Assembly (NCBI GenBank): GCA_037044905.1
Contig: JBAOKB010000054.1
Coordinates: forward strand, 464,953-528,952
Length of the DNA stretch: 64,000 nt
DNA from: Hortaea werneckii
Lineage: Eukaryota; Ascomycota; Dothideomycetes; Mycosphaerellales; Teratosphaeriaceae
Direction: 5' to 3'
Position 1 is the stretch's first letter. Every line of letters begins with the position of its first letter. The notes under the pieces are model-generated. The model made no database searches. It was not told where the DNA came from and saw only the letters and a list, made by a program, of their open reading frames with translations. The position numbers and the translations under genes were made by a program. Positions 1-9,191 of this stretch are shown piece by piece.

Positions 1-3000
1 ATCGCGATCGGCAACCCCACGGCATTGTAAATACAGCTCAGTAGCAAGTTCAACTTGATTCGGCGGAAGATGGTGCGGCTCAGATGCAGCGAGGCCGGAA
101 TGTCCATCAGTTGGGTGGGTTTCATGAGAACGATGTCCGCCGCTTCCATAGCCACGTCGGTCCCGCTCGCGAGAGAGATTCCAACATCGGCTGTTGCTAG
201 TGCGGGGGAGTCGTTGATCCCGTCTCCTACCATCGCGACAATCGTGTTTTGCGATTGGAGGTCTTCGATGATGGTCTGTTTGCCGCTGGGGAGGATGCCG
301 GCGTAGACATTGTGGGCGGGGATGCCGACCAGTGAGGCGACGTGTTGCGCTGTAGCGGGCTGATCGCCTGTCACGAGGGATGTTTCGATGTCGAGGCTGT
401 GGAGGGCTGCGATGCAGGCCCGCGCTGAGGGTTTGAGGACATCGGCTAGGCCGATTGATCCTGCGTATGTCCCGTCGATGGCGACGTGGATCGTCGTGAT
501 ACCGGCGGATTGCGTGTCCTTGATCTGTGAAGGCCCGGCTGAGGCGGCTTCGACAGATCGGCTGTTGCGTCTTGAGAGGTCCTGGGTTTCGTCTTCGGGG
601 GACATGGGGACGTCGATGTCGCGGCTCCGCAGGAGCGAAGTGTTGCCAATCACAACTTCGTACCGCTTCCGGCCTTCCAGCTGCCCGTTCGGTTCCACGT
701 TCGCTGAGAGGCCTTTGCCAACCGTGGCTTGGAAATCGCCGACGCTTCCGTCTAAGGTGCCATCCGCGGCTAGCCCAAGCCTTTCTTTCGCGCCTAGGAA
801 GATAGCCTTTGCGATCGGATGCTCGCTGCTTCCCTCAGCAAGCCCGACGATGGTCCACCACAAAAGCCGCTGTTCGGATCCAGTGTTCCAACTACCCGCC
901 AGCTCAGCACTAGAAACACTCATTTTGCCCATAGTCAGCGTCCCAGTCTTGTCCAGAACAATATGCTTAATCTTCGTCGCCGTTTCCAGAGCCGCACCGC
1001 CTTTCACCAGAATGCCTTGCTCAGCACCTACACCCGTCCCCACCATAACCGCCGTCGGAGTCGCCAACCCCAACGCACAAGGACACGCAAAGACAATCAC
1101 AGCAATGCACAGCTTCACGCAAACCATCAACCGCCCACCAGACGCATTATTCGTGAACACCGCCGGCGGATCCGGCAGCAAATGCGAAAGCACCATCCAC
1201 CCGATAAACGTCACGAGCCCGAGGGTAATAATAATCGGAACGAAATACCCGGCCACCACGTCCGCCATCCGCTGGATCGGCGCCCGACTCGTCTGCGCCT
1301 CCTGCACGAGCCGCACAATCTGGCTGAGCTGCGTATCGCGGCCGGCGCGCGTGACTCGGAAATCGATCCGGCCGGCCCCGTTTACCGTCCCGGCCATGAG
1401 TTGCGATCCGGGCTTCTTCAGGATCGGCATCGCTTCGCCCGTCACCATGGATTCGTTCACGTAGCTCTCGCCCCGCGTGACGGTGCCGTCGGCGGGGATC
1501 TTGTCCCCGGGTTTCAGGATCACCACGTCGCCTACTTCGATCAGCTCGGTCGGTACGGTTTTCTCTTCGATCGTCATCCCGAGGGAGCTGTCCTGCTGGT
1601 GCTCGCTTTCCTTCTCGCTTAAGGCGGACTTCTCGCTGATTTCGGTCTGTTGGGTCCAGCTTTCGGCGGCTTTCGCGGCGGCTATGGGATCCGCGTAGAT
1701 GGTTGCTGTGCTTGGCGCGAGGCTCATCAGTCGGCTGAGAGCTTTGCTCGTTTGGCCCTTGGCGCGGTTCTCGAGGAATCGTCCCAAGAGGATGAACGTG
1801 ATCAACATTGTACTTGTGTCGAAGGTCGTCGCCGGTCTGGAGTGCGGAGGTACGATGATAGAGACTAACATCGCCGCGCAGCTAAAGAAGAAGGCTGCGC
1901 TTGTTCCTAGTACGACCAAAACATCCATCGTCGGGCTCTTGTGTCGTATGCTTCGGAAGGCGCTGACGTAGAATCGCTTCCCAATGCCAAATTGTACTGG
2001 GATTGTTAACACCAAGCAGATCACGTCGCCGAGCCAGATTCCCGCAGCGTTCCAGCTTCCAAAGTCGAGCGCGGGTACGAACATGGGGAGGAACATGCTG
2101 ATCATGAAGACCGGTATTGCAAACGATAAGGAAGTTTTAAAGGCACGGTGCCATTCTTGAATCTCTTTCGTCTTGGCCAGGGACTCGAGCTGGGCGTTGT
2201 TGTCGTCAGCGTCCGCCACTAGAGCGTTGTAGCCGAGCTCCTCGATCTTCTCAACGATACGACGCAGGCCGAGTTGCGAGGGTGCGTGGACGATCGAGGC
2301 GCGTGTCGTCGAAAAGTTGATGTTGGTCGAAAGTATCCCGGGTACATTGCCAAGTGAGATCTGGAGATCCGCCGCTGATTCCGGACTGGGTAGACCGTAG
2401 ATCTTGAGCTGGACCGTGACGTTGGTATGGGATGACTGTACGCCTTCTTCCTGGCTGGAGACAATAGTAGCATCGAACCCGCGATCCTCTATCGTCTCCA
2501 CGATCTGCGCTGTCGTAAGTTTCTCCGGATCGTGGACGATTACAGCCCGCTCGGCCAGAAGGCTTATGTTGAATTGCACAAGTCCAGGAAGATCGTTGAA
2601 GCCTCCTTCGACGGCGGACGTACAAGCACCGCAAGTCATCCCTTCAATTGCCACAGTGGTCGTGACGTTCTTCTTGGATTGGCTCTTCCTTCGAATCTTC
2701 GGCTTAGACTGCACGGTCTCTGCGGCCTTCGTCTCCAGAACCTCGGCATCAAATCCCGTGTCTTCGATCGTCTCGGCCAGCTTCTCCGGCGGTATTATGT
2801 TCGTGTCGTGTTCGATGACGGCTCGCTCAGATAACAGAGATATACTGAAACCCTTGATCCCTGCCACGTCCTTGAATGCCCCCTCTACTGCCGAAGTACA
2901 CGCTCCGCAAGTCATGCCGCCAACATGCAAAGTCGTAGTATAGATCCCGGAATTCAGTATCTGTCCATCTGTTTCCTCCTGATCCTCATCTTCCATCTCG

Positions 3001-3281
3001 TCCGCATCGAACAGCGCTTCCTCAGGCTTATCCGAGCTCAAAACCTCCGCGTCAAAACCTCTGTCTTCCACAATCTCTTGTAGCTGCTGCGCGCTTATCT
3101 TCTGCGCATCGTGTGTGATGACGGCGCGCTCCATGACCAGACTCACTGACACGCTGCCCACGCCGTCCACATCCTTGAAGCCAGCTTCGACGGATGAGGT
3201 ACAGGACCCGCATGTCATGCCCTCCACTTTGAGCGTCGTCGTCGTCATATGCGCGCCGTGCGCTGCTCGTGAGGCCGCCAT
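1..3281 (-). CDS. Copper-transporting P1B-type ATPase (Ccc2/ATP7 family), 3' end cut by window edge
   Basis: This gene encodes a membrane pump that uses ATP to move Cu(I), in fungi usually into the secretory pathway to load cuproenzymes. One open frame runs from the ATG at 3281 to the window edge with no stop (about 1093 codons), so the C-terminus lies outside. Three heavy-metal-associated domains carry GMTCxxC motifs with cysteine pairs at residues 24/27, 125/128 and 217/220. A fourth domain-like segment (about residues 255-330) has the fold pattern but no CxxC. Further on are the TGE motif (614-616), the intramembrane CPC metal site (733-735), the phosphorylation motif DKTGTLT with the acceptor D777, and GDGIND (1019-1024). 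The family assignment is certain. The upstream 700 bases are free for a promoter. Confidence 0.95.
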   Translation of the reverse strand, partial: MAASRAAHGAHMTTTTLKVEGMTCGSCTSSVEAGFKDVDGVGSVSVSLVMERAVITHDAQKISAQQLQEIVEDRGFDAEVLSSDKPEEALFDADEMEDEDQEETDGQILNSGIYTTTLHVGGMTCGACTSAVEGAFKDVAGIKGFSISLLSERAVIEHDTNIIPPEKLAETIEDTGFDAEVLETKAAETVQSKPKIRRKSQSKKNVTTTVAIEGMTCGACTSAVEGGFNDLPGLVQFNISLLAERAVIVHDPEKLTTAQIVETIEDRGFDATIVSSQEEGVQSSHTNVTVQLKIYGLPSPESAADLQISLGNVPGILSTNINFSTTRASIVHAPSQLGLRRIVEKIEELGYNALVADADDNNAQLESLAKTKEIQEWHRAFKTSLSFAIPVFMISMFLPMFVPALDFGSWNAAGIWLGDVICLVLTIPVQFGIGKRFYVSAFRSIRHKSPTMDVLVVLGTSAAFFFSCAAMLVSIIVPPHSRPATTFDTSTMLITFILLGRFLENRAKGQTSKALSRLMSLAPSTATIYADPIAAAKAAESWTQQTEISEKSALSEKESEHQQDSSLGMTIEEKTVPTELIEVGDVVILKPGDKIPADGTVTRGESYVNESMVTGEAMPILKKPGSQLMAGTVNGAGRIDFRVTRAGRDTQLSQIVRLVQEAQTSRAPIQRMADVVAGYFVPIIITLGLVTFIGWMVLSHLLPDPPAVFTNNASGGRLMVCVKLCIAVIVFACPCALGLATPTAVMVGTGVGAEQGILVKGGAALETATKIKHIVLDKTGTLTMGKMSVSSAELAGSWNTGSEQRLLWWTIVGLAEGSSEHPIAKAIFLGAKERLGLAADGTLDGSVGDFQATVGKGLSANVEPNGQLEGRKRYEVVIGNTSLLRSRDIDVPMSPEDETQDLSRRNSRSVEAASAGPSQIKDTQSAGITTIHVAIDGTYAGSIGLADVLKPSARACIAALHSLDIETSLVTGDQPATAQHVASLVGIPAHNVYAGILPSGKQTIIEDLQSQNTIVAMVGDGINDSPALATADVGISLASGTDVAMEAADIVLMKPTQLMDIPASLHLSRTIFRRIKLNLLLSCIYNAVGLPIA

Positions 3282-3977
3282 CTCGGAGGGTTGTTCGTCT
3301 AGGATACTCTTGTAATGTGCTTGGTCCTCCGCACCTGATCAACCGCTTCCAGTACCGTGGGCGATATAAGTCGTAGTCCGAATATCCCTCTAATCTCCTG
3401 AAGACCGCGCGTCTTGATGTTATTCTCGCTGTCGGGTGCGATGCGATGGGTATCAGCAATCAACAGGACAACGCGCCACGTTGTACACGCCACATAGGGA
3501 ACAGATGTCGCGATGTGCTCAGTCAATAGCGTAATGAATTTCGAAAGAAGCCAGCAGTAAGAAAGAAGGGGTGTCGCGTATGGTGTATGAAAATTAATAG
3601 GAGTATTACATCGTATATCGCTGACAAAAGCCGCATGGGTTTGCGGGAGAAGTGTCACAACCGGCTGTTCGGAACCTCAAGGGACACGAGCGAGGCGAGG
3701 GTCCCCGGGTCCCCTATTCTTGGAACGCCACCGGATCGGGGCGAGCCGTGAAACGTGGAAAGAGATATATTCACTACAAAGACAAACTGTAGCCAAGAAT
3801 ACATGTTTCTGGCTCGAATATTGTCACTTATGGCTCATGTATTTTTTGTGCCAAGAAATCACTGCGACCACTCAAGTCGGGCACAATGCTTCTACACTAA
3901 TAGAAACTTCACTGCTGGATGTACGATGATACCACATTTCCTCTTGATTTCATACTCCCCATCCCCTCATCCCTCTT
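3282..3977. other. Intergenic region upstream of the copper ATPase
   Basis: This stretch lies between the 5' end of the copper ATPase and the 3' end of the TBP-like gene. Short open frames here show no family resemblance or codon pattern that I trust. A GC-rich patch at about 3660-3750 stands out from the AT-richer flanks, but I cannot assign it. Confidence 0.5.
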
Positions 3978-4613
3978 CTACTCCCCCTCACTCATCCGAA
4001 ACTGCAACAAAAGCGGCCACACCTTCCCCAACGCCTCCCGCATATCCTCCTCCTTCTTCGCCCCAAGAAAGACCAGCTTCCCCTTGGCAAAAATCAACAT
4101 CACCATCTTCGGCTCCGCCAGACTGAACACCATCCCGGGAAACAACTCCGGCTCGTACTTCGCATACAGCGCACACTTCCTCTGCAACCCTTCTAGCCGG
4201 ATCAACATCTTCGTGTCCGCATTCCCGACCATATTCTGCACCGTGAAGTCCGTGAGCCTGACCCCCGCGAACCCCGTCTTCTGCAGGATCCGGGCGAATT
4301 TGCGGCCTGCGAGCCGGGCGTCGTCGACGCTTCGGCATCCGAGGACTTGGAGTTTGCCTTTGGCGAAGATGAGCCCGGTCGCTTTGGGTTCTCGGATCCG
4401 CATTATGACGGCGGGGAAGCGTTTCGGGTTGTAGAGGCTGTTGCGGCAGTGCATGGCGACGGTTTTGAGGTCGATGAGGCAGTTGACGTCCATGCCGGCT
4501 ACGACGTTGGAGACCGTGGGACCCGTGCCGGTGAAAGGGGGGATGTTGGGGTTGGTGAGGTTGGAAGGGTCGCCTTCGAAGCGGGCTTGGAAGGAGGGTT
4601 TGCGTTTGCCCAT
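3978..4613 (-). CDS. Divergent TATA-binding protein (TBP) paralogue
   Basis: This is a 211-residue single-exon protein made of a short tail (about 32 residues) and the two-fold TBP saddle (about residues 33-205). The four phenylalanines that kink TATA DNA in TBP can be placed at F66 and F83 in repeat 1 and F158 and F175 in repeat 2, each pair 17 apart as in yeast TBP. Blocks such as YNPKRF, AVIMRIREPK, IRLEGL and YEPELFPG are conserved. Elsewhere the protein departs from the nearly invariant TBP core: AGMDVNC stands where TBP has ATVxLxC, and the stretch after IRLEGL (QRKCALYAK) is unlike the usual one. Length and missing introns also differ from typical filamentous-fungal TBP. I infer a second, faster-evolving TBP rather than the main one. 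The start is the first ATG with a good purine context. Confidence 0.85.
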   Translation of the reverse strand: MGKRKPSFQARFEGDPSNLTNPNIPPFTGTGPTVSNVVAGMDVNCLIDLKTVAMHCRNSLYNPKRFPAVIMRIREPKATGLIFAKGKLQVLGCRSVDDARLAGRKFARILQKTGFAGVRLTDFTVQNMVGNADTKMLIRLEGLQRKCALYAKYEPELFPGMVFSLAEPKMVMLIFAKGKLVFLGAKKEEDMREALGKVWPLLLQFRMSEGE

Positions 4614-5634
4614 TTCTGTTTCCTTTTCTTCCCCTTTTTCTTCTTATCTCGAAGCCAGTTTGCAATGGAATAGATTTGTGGAACTTGCTAGGAAACCTCG
4701 ATAGCTTAATCTGAAATGTGCACTTACGCTTGAAGACCGTCGTCTGTTCCAGCAGACTGTATTACTTGCGAACAAAGTCCGATGAAATATGCTGACCACA
4801 GGAAAGGAGAAGTTACCACTCGAAAAGAAAATGCCAACGAACTCACCGGGTATCAAGTCAAAAGAAGAACAGAATGTCTAGGACAGACGGGCGTTAGTGA
4901 TGTTGTAAAGGGAAGAAGGACGGGAGCGAGCCCCATTATCATAGTCCAGGATCCTCAGAAGACCTCGAACAAGTCCTTTGTCCATCCGAGAAGTCGACTC
5001 TCTTTGTGATAGGATCTCAATGTATGCTATTTTCGTCCCAATGTCCATTTCGAAGCTCACCTTGCGATATTGAAGGTTCCATTGTTTAGTCTTTGTTCTA
5101 CGCGAAGTGCCCCCCCGAGTACAAGGCGCATCGTTGTTGGTGATTTTGGCACGGAACGGATAGCTGGTCCATTGCTGATGGAGTTTCACAAAGGCGGGCT
5201 GAGCACGATGGAGACTGCACGACGGAGTCGTAGTTGGAACGCGCGAGGTAGAGGGGTGCTGGGTATGCATAGGCCACCGAAAAGTCATTCGGAGCTTTCT
5301 TTGTCTTATGGACGGCCGATGAAGTTTCGTACGCAATGAATCTTCGCAAATAATATTTCATCCATATTGTAGTTCTGGCTCTCGTGAAGGTAAGACTCAA
5401 GCCCCGCTTCGGTGGGAAAGGAGGGCATTGATCGCCGTCTCGAACACCGTCTGTGATCACATTAAAGACAGCTCCTCGTGTTGTAAAGAACATGATCGCT
5501 TCAAGAGCTCTACTTAGCTCGATTCTTGAATACATACGAAGCCGCCCTCATTCCCCAAACGCCCTCGCTAAAGATTCTACTATTCAACAAGAAATTCTAA
5601 GAACAAAAAAACTCAAAACTTCGAAAATCAAAAA
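4614..5634. other. Intergenic, no recognisable gene
   Basis: About 1 kb lies between two minus-strand genes. Open frames of 145-152 codons exist on the minus strand (for example 5098-5535 and 4878-5336), but they overlap each other in different frames and have no recognisable motif. I see no RNA gene. Confidence 0.5.
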
Positions 5635-6891
5635 TCAAACAAGAACTTTCGACTCCCCATTCTGCAAATCCACCCAATTGACCCCCTCAAAACTCTCCAC
5701 CGTCTGATCCAAATCCCCGCTTCTCTGCGTCTGCCTCGTAGACCCTGTCCTCCCTTCTTTCCGCTTCCGTCTCCGCTCCTCCTCAAGCGCATCCCCCAAC
5801 GTCAAGCTCTCCCGCTGTAAAAACCACGCCACGAGTCCGCCGCCCCGCTTCACTCCATCGTGCGTCCCGATCCAGTACTTGGCGTTCAGGATCCGTTGCG
5901 CTTTGAGGCCGTTGTGGGCGCCGAGGTTGGATTGTAGCGCTGTTCGGCCTGTGGCTGTGCTGACTCGTACGTTGTGTAGGCCGTGCAGGAATGCGACGGT
6001 GTGGATGGGTGGCGAGGCGGTTGGGATTAGGGTTAGGTCTCCGGAGGAAATGCCGTGGGGAGTGTAGATTATAGCTTCCGCGCTTTCTTCGTCTTCGTTG
6101 GGTGCGATGGGGGCGTGGTGTCTTTGACGGGTGGAGGGAGTGCTGGGAGTGGTGGTAGGGAGAGGTGTTGGTTTGTGAAGTTGGTGGGACTGGTAGTTGG
6201 CGTGTTGGTTGTTGAAGGCGATCATGAGTGCTGAGTGGTAGTTGAGCACGTCGTCTGTTTGTAAGAGGCGCGATATGCCTATCCAGTCTGGCAAGGGTGG
6301 CACACTGGAACTCCTCCAATCCGTCTCGCCTTCTGTTCCGAAGTTGTTGATTGTGATGACCGTCCGGAAGTGGTGCCAACTCTGGATCAGCTTGGCCGCT
6401 TCGTGGATGGCGAAGACTGGTACGTCTGGATGCACTTCGAGTAGTGTTTCCTTATGGCAGTGGTCGGTGAACTCATGGCTTACCGCCACGGCATCTATGA
6501 ACGTCTCATCGGAACCGCTCTCAGCCTCGATCGCCGCATTGGTCTTTCGCCCTTGGCCTAATCGCAAGCCTGAAGCTAGAATCTCCATCTCCCGGGCGAG
6601 TTCCTCGAGCTGGGCAATGCTGCCCACCGCGCTCTTCTCGACGTGCCATTGCTGCGAGAACCAGCTCGCGAGGTCGCTCTGTCCACCTCGCAGCCACGGA
6701 TCAAGGAGGATGTTGAAGTAGAAGCGGGCGCCATTCCGCACGGCGCTGTGTGGGCGCGGAATCTGAAGGAGCCATGAGGTGTCGGCGTTGAGGTGGTGGA
6801 GCAGCGGGCGGCGGATGGCTAGGGCGGACTGGACGGCGTGGCGGAGATCGTGGTGAAGTTGGGCGGAGACTTCATCGGATGCCGCCTGCAT
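5635..6891 (-). CDS. Metallo-beta-lactamase-fold hydrolase-like protein
   Basis: This 418-residue single-exon protein resembles a fungal family with a metallo-beta-lactamase (UlaG-like) fold. The N-terminal part has a strand with the segment GARFYFNILLDPWLRGG (about 54-70), typical of the first metal-fold strands. The segment SHEFTDHCHKETL (138-150) provides H139, D143, H144 and H146, an arrangement like the HxHxDH metal site of the superfamily. The C-terminal third is proline- and threonine-rich, then Arg/Lys/Glu-rich, and probably disordered. Substrate and pathway are unknown. The promoter is shared with the divergent SPRY gene (about 600 bases, with a TACCTAGGTA palindrome). The superfamily assignment is reasonable, the function is not known. 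Confidence 0.6.
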   Translation of the reverse strand: MQAASDEVSAQLHHDLRHAVQSALAIRRPLLHHLNADTSWLLQIPRPHSAVRNGARFYFNILLDPWLRGGQSDLASWFSQQWHVEKSAVGSIAQLEELAREMEILASGLRLGQGRKTNAAIEAESGSDETFIDAVAVSHEFTDHCHKETLLEVHPDVPVFAIHEAAKLIQSWHHFRTVITINNFGTEGETDWRSSSVPPLPDWIGISRLLQTDDVLNYHSALMIAFNNQHANYQSHQLHKPTPLPTTTPSTPSTRQRHHAPIAPNEDEESAEAIIYTPHGISSGDLTLIPTASPPIHTVAFLHGLHNVRVSTATGRTALQSNLGAHNGLKAQRILNAKYWIGTHDGVKRGGGLVAWFLQRESLTLGDALEEERRRKRKEGRTGSTRQTQRSGDLDQTVESFEGVNWVDLQNGESKVLV

Positions 6892-7492
6892 GTTCTACAT
6901 GGAGTGGTAGGTATTGGGCCATCATAGAGAGAGGAATAATTGGCCTTGTCACGCGATGGACTTCCTTTGCGAGAAGGCGGCGCGACGCCACACACCCGGC
7001 CGAAGCTGGAGATCATCGCCACCTGCATGACGATCGAGATACAGGGTCCACGTGATTCGCATGCGCCTGCCGTGTTGATACCTAGGTAGGTAGGGTTGTG
7101 GCGGTGCAGACAATCAACTTCACTCTCATCGCCATTATTACCTTGACATCTTACCATACTTGACCAATCTCCACACATGACCGTATAATCTGCACTACGA
7201 GCATTACATGTGCCTGTGCATCCATACTCCTAAACCTCGGCACAAACATCACCACTTCTTCCACTGGCCTAACTTCACCTACGCTCACGATCATCAAATC
7301 AACCCTAGGCGCATTCATAGCACCTTCAGTCTCAAGGATCCAAGTCGTCCCGGGCTTGCACGTAGAAGACACACTGTTCAACATCCTCCTACCACATCTC
7401 CCGTTCCTAGGAAGGCCAAGAGAAGCAGACACAGCTTCAAGACCAACAAATCTGCTCCCGCCACCGTTGTTCCACTGACACCATCGAATGAT
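6892..7492. other. Divergent promoter region between the MBL-fold gene and the SPRY gene
   Basis: This is the 601-base space between two divergent starts. It contains the palindrome TACCTAGGTA (7079-7088) followed by another AGGT repeat. The plus-strand frame of the SPRY gene stays open upstream into this region, but its composition is not protein-like until the ATG at 7493. Confidence 0.5.
7079..7088. promoter_or_regulatory. Palindromic TACCTAGGTA promoter element
   Basis: A perfect 10-base palindrome lies in the divergent promoter, and the identical element recurs at 55097-55106 upstream of another gene. GTAC- and CCTAGG-centred palindromes are frequent near transcription starts in Pezizomycotina. 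The binding factor is not known to me. Confidence 0.5.
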
Positions 7493-8794
7493 ATGGGTGA
7501 CCAATACGCACCTCCCCCTGGGGCTCCGCCAGGCTACCGCCCACGACAGACAGGTTCAGAAAGCCAGGCTGCAAGCCAACATCATGTTCAATGGACAGGA
7601 AGACCAGGAACAGATCCAAGCCGTGAGCTAGGTCCTAGTAATCCTTATCGCAATGCTCACATGAACCCTCCTCAGGCCCCGCATCAATCTGATGCGCCAC
7701 CCGCGTACCAACCACCGCCGGGTCCTCCACCTCAATGGCAGGGCGACAAGAAACAATCCATGTCAGACTCGGACTTTGCGCCTCCTCCAAGGCCCCCTCC
7801 CGGCCGACCCCAGGGTGACGAACAATTTGCCCCTCCTCCTGGACCTCCCCCTGGACGCTCGCAAGGTGACGACCAGTACGCTCCTCCTCCCGGCCCACCG
7901 CCTTCTCAGAAACCCGCGGAGGAAGAACCACCTCCATACGACCCCTGGATGGCAGTCCCGGACAGTTCATTCCTCCCACCCCCACCCTCCATGTTCGAAG
8001 AGCGCAGTCCAACCGCCAACGCCACCTACTCAGACGCAGCCAGAGCCCACGCCTGGTGTCGACAAAACCCGCTCTGGCGACCTCAAAGACTCCCCCAACA
8101 GACCCTCCACCGCATCCGAACAGGCGACATCCGCCTCACCGTCCCTCCAGGAACAAACACCATCCACCTCTACCAACCCGGTCCCGGTCGCACATCTATC
8201 CGCTCCAACTCCAAATGCACCGATACGATCTTACTCTCCGATATCCCCATCTACTCCCCGCTCCAGTCCCTCCCCCAACAACAAGCCCCGCACACAGTAT
8301 ACTTCGAGCTCAAAGTCTCCTCCATGGGCGCCATCGACCCCCGCTCCGGCGAATCTGATGCCGGGATCGCCATTGGCCTCCTCGCTCCTCCCTACCCTTC
8401 CTGGCGGCTCCCCGGCTGGCATCGCGGCAGTCTAGGCGTCCATGGTGACGACGGTAGACGGTACGTCGATAATTCTTATGGAGGTAGGGACTTCACTTCT
8501 GCGTTCCGGAAAGGTGATGTGGTGGGAATCGGTCTGAAGATTTTCCCTCTACCGCCTCAGCAGCGGGGAGCGAAGGGTGTCAAGGGGACAGTGGAGGTTT
8601 TCTTCACAAGGAATGGGAGGTTGGATGGGACGGGCAAGGGCTGGAATCTGCATGAGGAACGGGATCAGGAGGAGGATACGGGGGATGTGAGGGGGTTGGA
8701 GGGGAATCATGATATTCTGGCTGCGGTCGGGGTTTTTGGAAAGGTTGAGTTGGAGGTTAGGTGTCGGAGGGAGGAGTGGGCGTATAAGCTTTGA
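7493..8794 (+). CDS. Proline-rich SPRY-domain protein
   Basis: This 433-residue protein begins with a proline/glycine-rich segment of repeated APPPGPPPGR-like units (about residues 1-145) and ends in a SPRY domain (about 255-433). SPRY marks include the strand TVYFELKV, the DAGIAIGLL turn, the LGVHGDDG segment, a VVGIGLK strand and a VEVFFTRNG strand. SPRY domains bind partner proteins. The layout recalls fungal Ssh4/Ear1-like or other trafficking adaptors, but no transmembrane segment is visible, so that is only an analogy. I chose the ATG at 7493 because the upstream in-frame 95 codons, back to 7208, are His/Arg-rich and look untranslated. Single exon. Confidence 0.75.
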   Translation: MGDQYAPPPGAPPGYRPRQTGSESQAASQHHVQWTGRPGTDPSRELGPSNPYRNAHMNPPQAPHQSDAPPAYQPPPGPPPQWQGDKKQSMSDSDFAPPPRPPPGRPQGDEQFAPPPGPPPGRSQGDDQYAPPPGPPPSQKPAEEEPPPYDPWMAVPDSSFLPPPPSMFEERSPTANATYSDAARAHAWCRQNPLWRPQRLPQQTLHRIRTGDIRLTVPPGTNTIHLYQPGPGRTSIRSNSKCTDTILLSDIPIYSPLQSLPQQQAPHTVYFELKVSSMGAIDPRSGESDAGIAIGLLAPPYPSWRLPGWHRGSLGVHGDDGRRYVDNSYGGRDFTSAFRKGDVVGIGLKIFPLPPQQRGAKGVKGTVEVFFTRNGRLDGTGKGWNLHEERDQEEDTGDVRGLEGNHDILAAVGVFGKVELEVRCRREEWAYKL

Positions 8795-9191
8795 TTTTGA
8801 AAGAGGTTGTGAGAAGTCACTTTCGGTGGCTTGAAAGTAACTTTTGGTGTGGCTGCCGAGACGAATTTCCCTAATCCCTTCAGACGAGCAGTCGTTCTAC
8901 GGGTCAGATCAAAGTGAGTATCGATCATGAATACATTTCTTCCCCTCAATGACGTGGGATGCTCACCATAGCGCTCCTGACTATGTGATTCTCGTTCTGT
9001 CTCTATCTTCCTACACCCGTCTCCGGATGCAGGCCTTCCTGCTTAATTTTGAACTGGACGTGGATAGCTACATCTCACCATTACCCACGCTGAACATGAG
9101 ACGACATTGAAAAACCCCCATCGTTCAAACTTGAAAAGATCAGAGTGCGGACGGGACGCAGAGTCCCTCTTAACAAGTCCTCCTATCTAGC
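8795..9191. other. Intergenic between convergent genes
   Basis: About 400 bases lie between the 3' ends of the SPRY gene and the GH31 gene. I see only presumed 3' UTR and terminator sequence. Confidence 0.5.

Noticed and set aside
7208..7492. Upstream start for the SPRY protein at 7208
   Set aside because: The added 95 residues are His/Arg/Pro-rich without conserved look, and the ATG at 7493 begins the regular repeat.
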